DNA of 64,000 nucleotides, taken from Basipetospora chlamydospora. Its lineage: Eukaryota > Ascomycota > Sordariomycetes > Microascales. The stretch is taken from the NCBI GenBank assembly GCA_001599675.1, contig BCHP01000002.1, forward strand, positions 5,320,981-5,384,980. Direction: 5' to 3'. Positions 24,674 through 35,460 of the stretch are shown here, piece after piece; within the stretch, counting starts at the first letter, position 1, and each line of letters opens with the position of its first letter. The notes under the pieces are model-generated. The model did no database searches. It was not told the origin of the DNA and was given only the letters and a program-made list of their open reading frames with translations. Both the position numbers and the translations under genes were made by a program.

Positions 24674-24740
24674 CCCGGGTGTTTCGCTGAGTTGGTAGAA
24701 TCACCAGCCTTGATTACCGTGTCATGGATGGATCTTGAAC
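24674..24740 (+). pseudogene. Degenerate tRNA-like sequence
   Basis: GCTGAGTTGGTAGAATC closely resembles the D-arm/A-box region of tRNAs that read GCTCAGTTGGTAGAGC. The expected T-arm position holds only a poor B box (GGATGGATCTTGAACC). Acceptor stem pairing is not evident. It is most likely a decayed tRNA or part of a tRNA-derived repeat. Confidence 0.35.
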
Positions 24741-24885
24741 CGTCGCCCATTCATTACCCCCTAATCGTACAAGATATACAGTCTTTATGTTTGCCGAACC
24801 GCTTAAACACAATACCCTATCCTCAGCTTCCCGGTCAGCCCTCGGCGACCTGGCCTATCCCCTGTCTCTCTCAGCCCCCCCCATC

Positions 24886-25635
24886 TCATTTCTTCGCCAC
24901 GACGTGCGCCGCCTCAGCATCCCAGCTCTCCGCTAGCGCGGTCCCCCACCTTTTACTTATCCTCTCGACCATCTTCTCAAAGGACTCCTTGCCCTTGTAC
25001 CGCGTGAGCTTCTCGACGTTCATCTTGGTGATGTCGGTGGACTCGACGCCGCGCGCGCGGTCCCGGGCCACGGCCATGGCCGTCATCATGAAGCGCGAGT
25101 CGCGCGGGCCGTCGACGAACTCGAGAATGGCGTACTCGGCCTGGTCGTAGCGGCTCGCGGGCTCGGTGCGGGTGACGCGCGTGTAGCCGCCCTCCCTGTC
25201 CTTGTACCTATCGCGCAGCTCGCCGAATACCCTGGGGAGGAGGTCGTGGGGTGTCTAAAGATGTGGAAAATACCGCTAGTCAGTAAAAAGAAATGAAGCG
25301 GGAGAAGAAAAAAAAAAAGGCCTCGCCAACTGCCTCCCCGTCCTCTTATAAGCCACAGAGAGAGGCACGTCTCGCCTACTGAGTGGGAGTGGCCCCTGGA
25401 GAGAAAGTGGAAAACATACGTAGAGTATCGCCTGAACCTGCTTCCTGCTCGTGACGGTGTCCCTCTTGGCCAGTGTGATGAGCTTGTCGGCCATCCTCTG
25501 TGTCTCCTTCGCCTTGGCGTACGTCGTCTGGATGTGCTCGTGCATCACCAGCGCGGTGACCTGACTGCGGAGGAGAGCCTTCCGCGCCGCCGAGTCTCGG
25601 CTCAGATGCCGGTACTTGACGAGTCCTCCGGCCAT
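24886..25635 (-). CDS. MRPL8: Mitochondrial large-subunit ribosomal protein bL17m (194 aa, 2 exons)
   Basis: Exon 1 is 25635-25420 (72 codons) and exon 2 is 25254-24886; the intron has a GTATGT donor and an acceptor ending TTTAG, and the phase is zero. The product is a structural protein of the mitochondrial 54S subunit. The L17 domain starts at once (MAGGLVKYRHLSRDSAARKA, then LRSQVTALVMHEHIQTTYAKAKE) and continues in exon 2 (LLPRVFGELRDRYKDREGGY, then RVTRTEPASRYDQAEYAILE). A C-terminal extension of about 75 residues is usual in fungal mitochondrial L17. No cleavable presequence is evident, as for many bL17m proteins. The gene is divergent from MIC12. Confidence 0.93.
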
Positions 25636-26247
25636 TTTCGAAGCGTGGGTTGTCGGTGGAGGGCCTGATTCGGGTGGTGGGAGGTGGATTGGCGTCGTCG
25701 CGAAGTGTTGAAGCTGGGGCTGGCATAGGAGTGTCGTCCGTACTTTTTCTCTGGGCCGCTGCGATTTGCTGGTATCTGCTTAGTCATTTATCGTCCTCAC
25801 ACTGTATCACGATGGGGCAGATGGGAGAGACAAGGCCCTGGGGACTTTGAACCTCGAACTGGGAACTCCCCACTTGAGTTCTCAGTAATCTATTTGGCAT
25901 GGAACTATTTGAAGATAATCGAAATATCTTCACGCCATTACACTTTGAAATATTCTCTTCTTCTTTAGGCCATTAGGCCGAGCAGATTGTGAAGACCTTG
26001 ACATGGATACATCCTCTGAGAGCACATGTGTTACATCACGTGACTGATTCTCGCCCCGGTCCACCACCGGAGCTCAGCATCGTGATGACATCAAATAGCT
26101 TCGGGAACCACCTCCCGAAACTGCCCGCATCCGAGGCCAGGACCAGAACACCCATACCAATTGAACCGGATAGGACGCCCAATCCCTCAATAACAACCCC
26201 CCATACCATCCTGAACGAGCGAGACTGCTCAAATCTCGTGCTTAAAG
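25636..26247. promoter_or_regulatory. Shared divergent promoter of bL17m and MIC12
   Basis: A 612-bp interval separates the start codons of two nuclear genes for mitochondrial proteins. The middle is AT-rich. I see no open frame of interest. Confidence 0.45.
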
Positions 26248-27107
26248 ATGGGATTTGCATCCGGATTCGTAAGAATTGACTACCCATCCACCTACCCCAA
26301 TTCCCTCCTCCAGAAATCACCTCTGCCCCGCGCAGTGGGGAAAAAAGAAACACGCTCGAACTAACCTGAGAAATTCTCCTTCCCCAACCCAAACAGACCG
26401 GCGGCGTGACCCTCACACTGGCCGTCGCCTACCTCGCGACGGTAGCCCAGCAGCGCGCCCGCGATCAGCAGTCCCTCCTCCTCCAGCAGCAGGCCGGCTT
26501 CCTCGACTCGGCCATCGACCACCCGCCCCCGGAGCGGCGGCTCACGCGCGCGGAGCGAGCGGCGGCGGCGCGCGCCAACTTCGTCGACACGGCCAAGGAC
26601 AAGTGGAACGCCGACGTCGAGGCCTCGGTGCGGTGGCTGCAGCAGGCGGACTGGGCGCGGGCGCGGGAGAAGCTGGAGGACAAAATCTTCGGCGCGCCGG
26701 CACCCGTGGAGGTTAGTGAGGCTGTGGAGGGGTTGAGGACGGGGGCTGTGGAGGGTGGGAGGGCGGTGGTGGGGCAGGGGATCGCGCTGGGGCGGGACGT
26801 GCTGAGCAACGCGGGCGAGGTGACGAGGAGTTCCCTCGACAGCGTCCAGGCAGCGGCCAAGGAGGTCTACAACGGTGCGGAGGCAAACTCCAGGGAGGCT
26901 TATAGCGGTGCGGAAGCGAAGGCGAAGGACGTTGCCAGCGGGGTCCAGGCGGCGGTGGTGGATGCGGTGAGGCCCGAGTCGGCTGTGGAGAAGGCGCTGA
27001 GGCTGCGGTATGAGAGGCCCGTCGATAAGAGGAGCGTCACGGACGTGCTCAAGGAGCGGTACATCCCGATGGACCAGAGAGACAACACGGTGCTGAGGGG
27101 CCTATAG
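26248..27107 (+). CDS. MIC12: MICOS complex subunit Mic12 (243 aa, 2 exons)
   Basis: Exon 1 is only 21 nt (26248-26268, MGFASGF) and exon 2 is 26397-27107; the donor is GTAAGA, the acceptor AAACAG, and the phase is zero. The joined N-terminus MGFASGFTGGVTLTLAVAYL is the hallmark of the Mic12/Aim5 family. It forms a single transmembrane segment at about residues 8-24 with Gly-rich helix packing. The rest is a hydrophilic helical domain (RWLQQADWARAREKLEDKIF) ending in ERYIPMDQRDNTVLRGL. Mic12 links Mic10 and Mic60 subcomplexes at mitochondrial crista junctions. The tiny first exon would be missed by a simple longest-frame call. Confidence 0.88.
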
Positions 27108-27661
27108 ACGGTTGGTTGCCGTTGATTACGGCTCTAACTTCCGGGCACGGAAGGGTGAGGTGACGGTCTATCCCCCCTCCTTATCCAGCAAGCCACAAAG
27201 TTTGCACATGACACGGGGCATGTTGTACTACTAAACCAAATAGAATAAACACAGCTGAGCATCATCGATTTCATGCAATCACGGGCCTACAAACCTGAGC
27301 AAAGGTATGGGGAACATGAACAGTGAACATGGAGCCCCAAGCCTATGACGCGCGCCGCCAACGTTGTCCTCGGGCCCCGGGCTTTCAACTTGACCCGCGT
27401 CGGGTTCCTGATTCACTGCGGCGTCAAAGTTTACTTCTAGACTTGACGGAAGTGGACCCTCGTCATCACCGCAGTCATGCAACTGCACGCCAACTAGCAA
27501 AGCACCAAGCACCAAGGCCGGAGATCCCCAGCACTAAGTAGAGCAGATTTCCACCTCTCGAGGTTTGGGTTTCGTGCTACAACCCCCGTCACTCCCATCC
27601 TACTATCGATATACCAATGCACTTCTTTATACCTATCGAGTCCTGAACCACTGAAACAAAG
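27108..27661. other. Intergenic region
   Basis: 3' flank of MIC12 and promoter of the next plus-strand gene. No specific element is seen. Confidence 0.4.
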
Positions 27662-28267
27662 ATGTCGGTCGAGGAGGCCCTCGCCCGGCTGGACCGCATC
27701 CAGCAGACCATCATCGCCCACTATACGGCGCCCACCCAGCGGCAGGTACACTACCAACGCATCCCGCCGTTGCGCAACAATGACAATGGCGATGATGATG
27801 ACAATGGCAACGACGGAGGCGGTTACGCCATCGAGATGCAGGCCCTGCAGAAGCGGAGGGAGAACCTCGAGAGGCGCGGGAAGAAGAGAAGGCGGCTGGA
27901 GGAATTCGACAGGGCCGTCGACGACGCCATGCACGACGTCTTGGCCCGCGCGCGGGAGTTGCTGGGCCGGAGGGTGGACCAGCTGGAGCGGATCCTGCGG
28001 CGACTGAGGGACGCGGGCGCGGCGGGTTACGCGGCGGTCGCGGGGGGCGATGGGTACGCGAGGGCCATGTCGCCGGGCGGGGCCGCGCAGGGGAGGCCGG
28101 TGGCACGAGGCGGCAGGGAAGGGGCTGGGGCGCGGGGTGGCTCGCGGCGGGCGACGGCGGGGAAGCAGCAGAGGGAGAACACGGAGGACTACAGGTTTGC
28201 GAAGAAGTTCTTTGAGAGGCAGCTCTCTGCCTACGCGCGGATACCGACACCTTGGGTGTTCTTCTGA
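27662..28267 (+). CDS. Hypothetical basic coiled-coil protein (201 aa)
   Basis: Single exon with a good start context (acaaagATGtcg). An N-terminal helix (MSVEEALARLDRIQQTIIAH) is followed by an Asn/Asp-rich linker and a heptad-like, highly charged helical region (LQKRRENLERRGKKRRRLEE, then RARELLGRRVDQLERILRRL). A Gly/Arg-rich segment leads to a conserved-looking end (DYRFAKKFFERQLSAYARIP). The KKRRR cluster may be a nuclear signal. I do not recognise the family, and no enzymatic motif is visible. GC-rich frames in this region are open by chance on several strands, but this frame has plausible helices and a start in good context. Confidence 0.6.
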   Translation: MSVEEALARLDRIQQTIIAHYTAPTQRQVHYQRIPPLRNNDNGDDDDNGNDGGGYAIEMQALQKRRENLERRGKKRRRLEEFDRAVDDAMHDVLARARELLGRRVDQLERILRRLRDAGAAGYAAVAGGDGYARAMSPGGAAQGRPVARGGREGAGARGGSRRATAGKQQRENTEDYRFAKKFFERQLSAYARIPTPWVFF

Positions 28268-29907
28268 TACAACCGGCCGTCATCTGCACTCGAGGGATTT
28301 CCAGAGTGGTCGGACAGCGCAGAGGGATTCACCCCGACATCTCGGGATTCATTCACATGGCTATACGGAGGGGAGCAGCTACCTTGACACCGCGACACAT
28401 GGGCTCGTAACCATCCTCCACTCTCCATTGAAGGGCTTTCAGCACGCCAGGTGGTTCGGGAAAGGGGGCGGGAAGACGCCTCTTGGGAAATTGGCGCCAC
28501 CCGCTGGGACTTTTTGTCATCTTCGGAACTAGGAAATCACATTACGATAATGAAACAGTCTTCAGCTCCTGGGAGAAGATGTCGCTCCGATGCATATATT
28601 CGCACAGCACAGCACAACACAGCGAAGTAATATCACGGCTAGCGGACGTTGAATGGGATCCGGAGATGGTGGGGGAGGCGCTCAGGCTTCGCAATGATGA
28701 TGTATGAGACCGTCCCACGAAGCGGAGGTAGCGTGGAGGTAGCGCATCTCCGCCTCTGCCACATATCGTTGCTTGTCCTGCTTGTGCAGGTGCAGGTGCA
28801 CGCGTATGGCGCGAGAGAGAGGAAGATATTAACTCGAAGCCAAGGCTTGCGCCCACGTATGTGGCACCGATATATCGCGTCCGACCTTGACGGTTGCTGT
28901 CGGTACCCCAGGACCGACTGAATCCCGGAAAGGTGTCAATCGGAACTGGTGCTTATGTTTAAGTTGTCCTACGCCGTGAGTCGTTATATCGGGGACACCT
29001 GCACCCGGATGGGGGGGGGCGCGTTGAGGCGCGTCGTAGATGGGAACACGGCGCTCTATGAAACGGATGGCTGCTGCCACTGACTAGCGACAAAACAAGA
29101 TGCGGTACGGAAGGATTTGTGCAAACTTGGTTGGAAGAGGAGAGCCGGACATGGTAGCTCAGACCCCAATAGCTACTCCGTAGTATGATAATCCAATGGA
29201 AAGAAGAGACAATGAGTGCGGCTCTTCGGTGTCGAATCGATCGAGTATCGTATCGTATCGTATCGCGATGCACATGTAAAGTCTGGTCGGGCAGCACTGC
29301 AACATTTGATGAAACTTGAAGGCACCGATGCCGCTGGTTGACGACAGCTTATCCACGCTTGCGATGTGCTGGTGTGAAGCGGAGGCAGTGACGCAGGCTG
29401 CGAGGTCGGCGAGACCAAATTGAGACGGAGTATGTGGCACTGTAGCTGGAGGGCAAGCTGCTAACACACAACCCTAAGGGCTGCACCTGCTATCTGTTAT
29501 TGCACCTCCTATCGGCACGTTATCGTGACATTTTGCGGCGACTCCGTTCTCCGTTTCCCGTTTGGATGGGGGACACTGGATGCTGGCACTGAGCGGATAG
29601 GTTGGATTTTCCGTCCAGTGTCGTGAGCTAGCACGCCTCGTCAAACCTGGGGGGGCAATATTCCCCCCCAACTTCCAAAATCCCCAGCCCAAGTCCGTCG
29701 TTTTTTCATCATCGTCACTTCACTTTCAGCTTCAGTCAGCTCTTGCAAGGGCTTTGGAAACCTTCCGTTACCAGTAGTTAGACCACACACCTCCCTCCTC
29801 GATAGGTGGTGTTGATCGCCTCGATAATCAATAACAAGAAACTTCTAAACACACACAAAAAAAAACCGCCACCCAAAAAACACTCACCTGCCACTCGCCG
29901 GTCTTTC
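28268..29907. other. Gene-free stretch (1.6 kb)
   Basis: No convincing coding segment. It contains a short (TATCG)4 repeat at 29246-29265 and one TACTCCGTA nonamer near 29174. The last 200 bases are the pyrimidine/A-rich leader of the methyltransferase gene. Confidence 0.45.
29246..29265 (+). repeat. (TATCG)4 microsatellite
   Basis: Four tandem copies of a pentanucleotide in intergenic DNA. Confidence 0.8.
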
Positions 29908-31583
29908 ATGGCGCCGATATCAGACAGCGAGGCGTCGTCGCCGGAGCCCTCGCCTCTCGACATTGGGGAGGACTTCGCGCCGCTCCCGGTCTACCAGGAG
30001 GCCACCAACAGCAGCATCGGGGTCGACGGCCTGCTCTCGCCGCCGCTGAAGCTGCGCGAGGACCTCAGCTCCGGATGTGGCGGGCGGACGTGGCCCGCGG
30101 GCATGGTGCTGGCGAAGCACATGTTGAGGTACCATCGGAATGATCTCGAGGGGGAGAGGATGTAAGTAAAATCTCCGGTTTTTTTTTCTTTTTGTCGCCT
30201 TGGTATTTCCAAATTTGTTCTCCGGCAGTCAATCCTTGCCCTAAAAAGCTGCGGGTGCCCCACGTCTTCCCGACTCCCGAGATGTTGGTCGATCTTGATG
30301 GTGGCATCACCGGGATGCCGATGCCCAAGCAATACACCTCTGCACCCTGTGCGGTATCACATACGGTCAGGACATTACTCTAGGACACGGGGACAATATC
30401 TGGATGTTCAAGCATGTTTACTCCGTACACGTGGGAGGAAGTCTTACAAAACGAAATTAATTCGTTGTGGATGTGTTGTCCCTGCATCATCGCATCTTGG
30501 CTACAGCAGGGGGGGTTCCTTTCAAGAAGAGCTGCCTGAGGGAAACCCGATTCTTGGAACCCTCACATCGAGAAAAGAGAGAGAGAGAGAGAGGGGAATT
30601 ACTACGCACGTCTGTATGGCAATGGCGAGCTAACTCGTGGCACCTTCAGATTAGAGCTCGGAGCAGGCGGCGGCCTCGTCGGCATGGCGGTCGCTCTGGG
30701 TTGCACGATACGGACGCCTGTGCACGTAACAGATCAACTGGAGATGCTGTCGCTGATGGAGCACAACATCAAGTTGAACAACCTGGGTGAGAAGGCCAAG
30801 GCGAGGATACTGAACTGGTATGTACCGCCGTTTCCTTTTCTCTCCCCCAGGCACACATCTCAATGCACATTCGACGGCGCGCAAGGTCACGCAAGCTCTC
30901 TGCTGTACCTTAATAACCCCACGGGGATTATCGCAGTTTGTGCCATGGTCCACAGAGTTCAATGCCTGTGCCAGCACTTCTCCTCCTCCCTGCAAGTTGC
31001 CGAGGAGATGTGATCTGCAGCGAAGAATCACTTGTCGGTTTGGTCCTGAAGTCGGCCACTCTGTTGCTTTTTTTTTCTCCCACCAGGCTCGGCGCCAGGA
31101 ACGTGTCTGAAACGTTTCCCAGCACAATAGACAGAGGGGCATCGCTTCCAGCTACCCACCTCTCACTCCCTATCTGAGAACTTTTCTTTTTTCTTTTCTT
31201 TTCCGTTCCCCCGCCATCCAACGAAGAGTTTTCGCAAGCTAATGCAGGGGCACTTCTCCGCCTCCAGGGGCGAGCCGCTCGACGCCGAAACAACCGCACT
31301 CAAGCCCACGGTGATCCTGGCCGCCGACTGCGTCTACTTCGAGCCCGCTCTCCCGCTGCTGCTGACGACGCTGTCGGACCTGCTGGAGCTGAGCCCGGGA
31401 GCCACGGTGTACTTTTGCATGAAGAAGAGGAGGCGGGCCGACTCGCAGTTCCTGGCTAAGGCGAGCAAGATGTTTCGGGTGGCGGAGCCGGAGGATAACG
31501 AGAGGGTGGTGTTTTCGCGGGAGTCCATCTTTCTGTACACTATCAGGAGCAAAGGTTCCAATATTGACATGAAATCGAATTGA
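29908..31583 (+). CDS. EFM6/METTL21-type lysine methyltransferase (245 aa, 3 exons with long introns)
   Basis: Exons are 29908-30161, 30650-30817 and 31268-31583; introns are GT-AG and phases close. This is a seven-beta-strand SAM-dependent methyltransferase of the Methyltransf_16 family, which modifies lysines on proteins such as elongation factor 1A. Motifs in order: GGRTWPAGMVLAKHML (family entry motif), ILELGAGGGLVGMAVA (SAM-binding motif I, made only after splicing exons 1 and 2), VTDQLEMLSLMEHNIKLN (the acidic motif that contacts the ribose), NWGEPLD across the exon 2-3 junction, and ILAADCVYFEPALPLLL (the D-x-x-Y/F catalytic-side motif). The fit is closest to the EFM6 group, but the substrate is not proven. 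Introns of 488 and 450 nt are unusually long for this window. Confidence 0.85.
30573..30596 (+). repeat. (GA)n microsatellite in intron 1
   Basis: A run of GA dinucleotides lies within the first intron of the methyltransferase gene and may explain part of its length. Confidence 0.75.
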
Positions 31584-33893
31584 TAATTGATAATAATTGG
31601 TAAAGAATTCAAAGTGGAGGGAGAGACCACGAGAAAAAAAAAAAGAAACCCCTCTTGCTCCGCTCAGCTTGTCGCATCACTTGATGGAGCTGTTGGTTGA
31701 GTGGATGATGTGGTGGATGTTCAATGTTGTGGCAAAGCATCATTGGATCAGTCGGGATCCTGCTCCTGCCCACTAAGATTCACATGTGAAGCTACTAGAC
31801 GCTGTACTGTGTCAGGGGGTTTTGTGAGAACGTGAACGCTCAAGGCCTCACTAGGTACTCTGTATGTACCTCGCTCCTCAAGGTTGGCTTCGGCTTCAAC
31901 ATCCCTAGGCGTTGAGGGGAAGCGTGGGACTTGGAGCATGATCCTGACGTATCCTTTTTGATACCGTAACTGGGCATTTCCAGTTCAACCGGTCAAGGTA
32001 TCCTCCCAAGTCAACACTGAAGTCGACAATACTGTTACTGCGAGTGTCCCTGGGTCGATCGGGTTGTCGGCAATTATGTTCCCGAGTTGTTGTGGGGCGC
32101 TATCGGCAGGTCTTTCCATGCAAGCACTTTAGGCCACTAGCTTAATACAAGTACAACAGGATCCCAGGGCCACGATGGATGCTACCGAGGGGTAAGACTA
32201 GAACTGGAAGGACCTCAAGCTCTCTCTGTTCTGTTCCATGGGTGGAGATTCAACAAGCGGCATGTTCTGTTCTCTTCCGGAGTCAAAATCAGGCACAGGG
32301 TCCAAGACAATACAAGACGGAACGGGTCAGATGACGGGAGAGCGGGGACGGGTGGTAGGAGACACTGAATTTACCCTGAAGGAATGTCGGGCCTTTTACA
32401 GAGTAGTCGAGAAAGGAAAACATCAATGAATACTTGGAATAGTCGGCAAAAAGGAACAAACATTATTGCATTAGGCATCACGCTGTGGACTGCCGCCACC
32501 CGCACGGGAGAAACGTGATGCAGTCCAATATCGAGGACAGCCGTCATTGGACGGGGACGGCGAGGGAAACAAAAAGGGGTCACGGGTGTTTTCAATGTAA
32601 AGCTGTGATGGAGGGTAAGAGGGCTGATGGGTCTACGGAGTAGGTCTGGATCTACGAATAGATCGCAGGTGGGCGGAAGGGAAGGGGAGAGCAAGTGGCA
32701 TTCCATTCAGTTTCATTCCCACTCATTCCCATGCCAGTGCTGCCGATGTCGATGCCCACTCTTGACAATGTGCCACGCGGGCATCCGAAGGGGACCCGCC
32801 ACGAAGAGCGGCATGAAACGCAGCCATCGCATAACCCTATCGGGAAACCGCGCAGCTGGAATGGATACTGAGTAAACGTTTCGTTTTCCGTTTCCCCTTT
32901 CCGACGCTGATCAGCTACGAGTATGGATGGAACAGCTATGTAGTTAGTGATCGACTCCTGGCGTTGTCCATCACTTCGGGAGCCAGAACCGGGGAGCTCC
33001 CTTGCACCCCATATGACAATCCTCTTAATACTGTCATTCCATTCCCACCAGAATAGGAGGGATGGATGGATGAATACTAGATAACAGATAATACTCTATG
33101 ACTGAAGATTTTTCATCCCATGTCTTCGCTCGCTGCGAGGCGGTTAAAAGGAGGAGGCGAGATTATTTTCCATCGGAGTAGGACCGATTTTTGCGACGGC
33201 ATTGAGATCAATAGCAAGACCCCCGCTCCAAACCCGGATTGCGTTCTTTTTTTCTCTCGTCTTATTGATCTTGCCATTGTCTTGTCTCGCCATCGCCACT
33301 CTGGGAAACCCGTCCCGAAGCGTTCTCCGCAGGAGAGATGGCGATCGATGGAGCGTTACATGCAGAAACGAATAAAAAAAGGAAAGAAAAAAAAAAAAAA
33401 ACTAGTTTTTCACTTCCCCTCACTGCCGCGTGCACTCTGCGCGGTGCGGCCGGGAACGGAACCTGAGGCAGCCAAGAACGACCAGGGAAGGAAGGGGAGG
33501 AAGGAGGGTAGTAGCCGGAGGATTACGAGGGAGATCTCGCCCTTGATTGGCTGGGTTCCTGGATGCTGCAGGGGTGAGGCCTGGAATTAGCCAGGAACAG
33601 TCGGCGGTCGGAGTACGCCAACAAATGCCAGGGCCGCCACCTCATCGACCGGAACACGCCACAGTCGTCGGAGTCGTCTCCCTTCCATTTCCAGCGTCCC
33701 CCTTCCATAGCCCGCGCAACACAGCCCCCCTGCCGGGCTGCATGCATGCCTAGCACCTATTCGTAGCCTGTTTTCCCCTCTTCGGTCTGGTAGGTTTCAC
33801 CACCCGACCCTCTGTCCAATCAGCCCCGCGCGGAGAAGCAGAAACGGAAGAAACAATGACTCCCAGCGGAGTGAATGTCAGCTCGGGCAAACG

Positions 33894-33942
33894 AAAAAAA
33901 AAAAAGAAAAAAGAAAAAAAAAAAAAAAGAAAAAAAAAAAAA

Positions 33943-33988
<46 letters not shown>
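33894..33988 (+). repeat. 95-nt poly-A tract with few interruptions
   Basis: Nearly uninterrupted A with four G and one T. No retroelement body or target duplication is obvious next to it. Confidence 0.9.
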
Positions 33989-33989
<1 letters not shown>

Positions 33990-34037
33990 GCAGCCCAGTG
34001 CCCACCACCAAAACATTCTCAACTCCCTTGGGCCCTC

Positions 34038-34056
34038 GGAGTACATACGAGTACGA
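34038..34056 (+). repeat. 19-nt repeat copy 1 (shared with 39865-39883)
   Basis: ggagtacatacgagtacga is identical to the copy at 39865-39883 and is built of TACGAGTAC-like units. Confidence 0.85.
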
Positions 34057-35460
34057 TACGATAAGCTGTGGAGATGAGAAGCCCCTGACCGAGTGGAACC
34101 TCGAGAATCAAGGCCAGCCCATTCAGGGATTCGCGTGTGGTGGACCCGTAGACCGTACGACCCAGGGGGGGAGGGGTCTCCACCGTTCCACAACATTCAG
34201 CGCTGTCCCCTCTTTCAGCTGCGGAGCCCGATTGACAAGTCTGCCAGTTCGAGTAGCGCTAAATTGACACCGAGACGTCAAAAGACGGGCACTTGGGACC
34301 TGGGACCCCCAGGACGAGTGCCTTTGTGGGGAGAGGGGGAATTGTGCGACATGGAGCTCGAGCTAAAGCTAGCATCCGAGTGTGTCCCACCGAGAAGGCA
34401 GCTGTGTGGCCCAACGGAGCCTACGCAATCCCCCCTCATTCCCCTTCGAAGCTGGCCTGAATCATCGCTGTGCAAGTACGAGTACTGTAGTATGTACGAT
34501 ACGGGTAGCAAGGTTGCGAGGGGTTTTCTTTTTTCTTTGCTCGGCCAAGGCGACATCCACGACCAGGTTGTGTGTTGGTCCGACTGCAGGGATGTGTGGA
34601 TGTACTTTCGTATTGTAACGAGTACTCTTACTCTTACGAACCTGAAGTGCCAAGTGCTCGTACCTTGGGCCTCGTGCTATGGGCCGCTCGGCCGTAGAGG
34701 GCGAGCCACGTTTGCCCGGCATATCGTACGCGTAGCCAGGTCGACCACACATGGGAGGGAGTTCCTGGATGTACTCCTGTACGGTAATTGTGTGCATTCC
34801 GCCGCACCCTTGGCAGTGTCCCTTGCCTCTCCCGTGCTCGTTCCGAGTAATTAGGGTAGTGTTGGTGGTGTGCTCGTACTCGTACATAGGTAGAGTACCT
34901 TCCCGCAGAGCCGGTTCCCGTCAAAAACGACATAATAACCCCCGGGCCACACTGCAGTTCCCCTTCTCGATCCCACCCTCTTTTTCCCTCTCCCGTATAT
35001 ACCTACCTCGTTCGACCCGCGCTTGCTCGTCAACACTCCTTCTCTGGTTCTTTCAACTCCCGCAGTCCATTCCTTCAAACAACCTTAGAGACCGGCTCTC
35101 CAAGAAGCTTTCCCATCAAATCCTTCCATCTCGTCAGGAAGATTGATAGTCATTCATTTCCGACTCCAAAAGGTTCAACAACACCCTCAACGGGATATCG
35201 CGGAAGATTTCAACTACATACATACAGCCTCTGAACCACTCAACCCGAACACGCAGCAACATTGCAACAACATTGCAAGAACCCAAGTGTAGCAGATCCA
35301 ACAAATCTCTTAACCGACTCACCAAAGGAGCATCTATAAATCTGCTCGCGTCGCCCACGGCCAACAGGACTTGGCTTCCTTCTCTCGTTTCCTCTCTCGC
35401 TCTTCTTCCGAAGGACGCGCTTTATACTGTAAACCGCAAACTACGCCATCCACCACCACC

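Larger units (their letters stand above)
23856..24885. other. Intergenic region with purine-rich tract and tRNA-like sequences
   Basis: Between UTP25 and the bL17m gene there is no protein gene. About 24100-24200 is an A/G-rich tract. Two tRNA-like sequences and a GC hairpin occupy 24245-24750 and are listed separately. Confidence 0.5.
31584..35460. other. Gene-free stretch (3.9 kb)
   Basis: No coding segment is supported; frames over 33.8-34.0 kb arise from a poly-A run. The region holds a 95-nt A tract, several GAGTAC/TACGAGTAC clusters (34040, 34475, 34860) and, near its right end, the promoter of the secreted beta-barrel gene (TATATA at 34996-35001, followed by a long C/T-rich leader). 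Confidence 0.5.

Noticed and set aside
33820..34196. Phe/Lys-rich open frames over the poly-A tract
   Set aside because: They are translations of a homopolymer run and have no protein character.
35371..35460. Upstream ATG for the secreted beta-barrel gene
   Set aside because: It would place about 30 hydrophilic residues before an excellent signal peptide and lies in the pyrimidine-rich leader.
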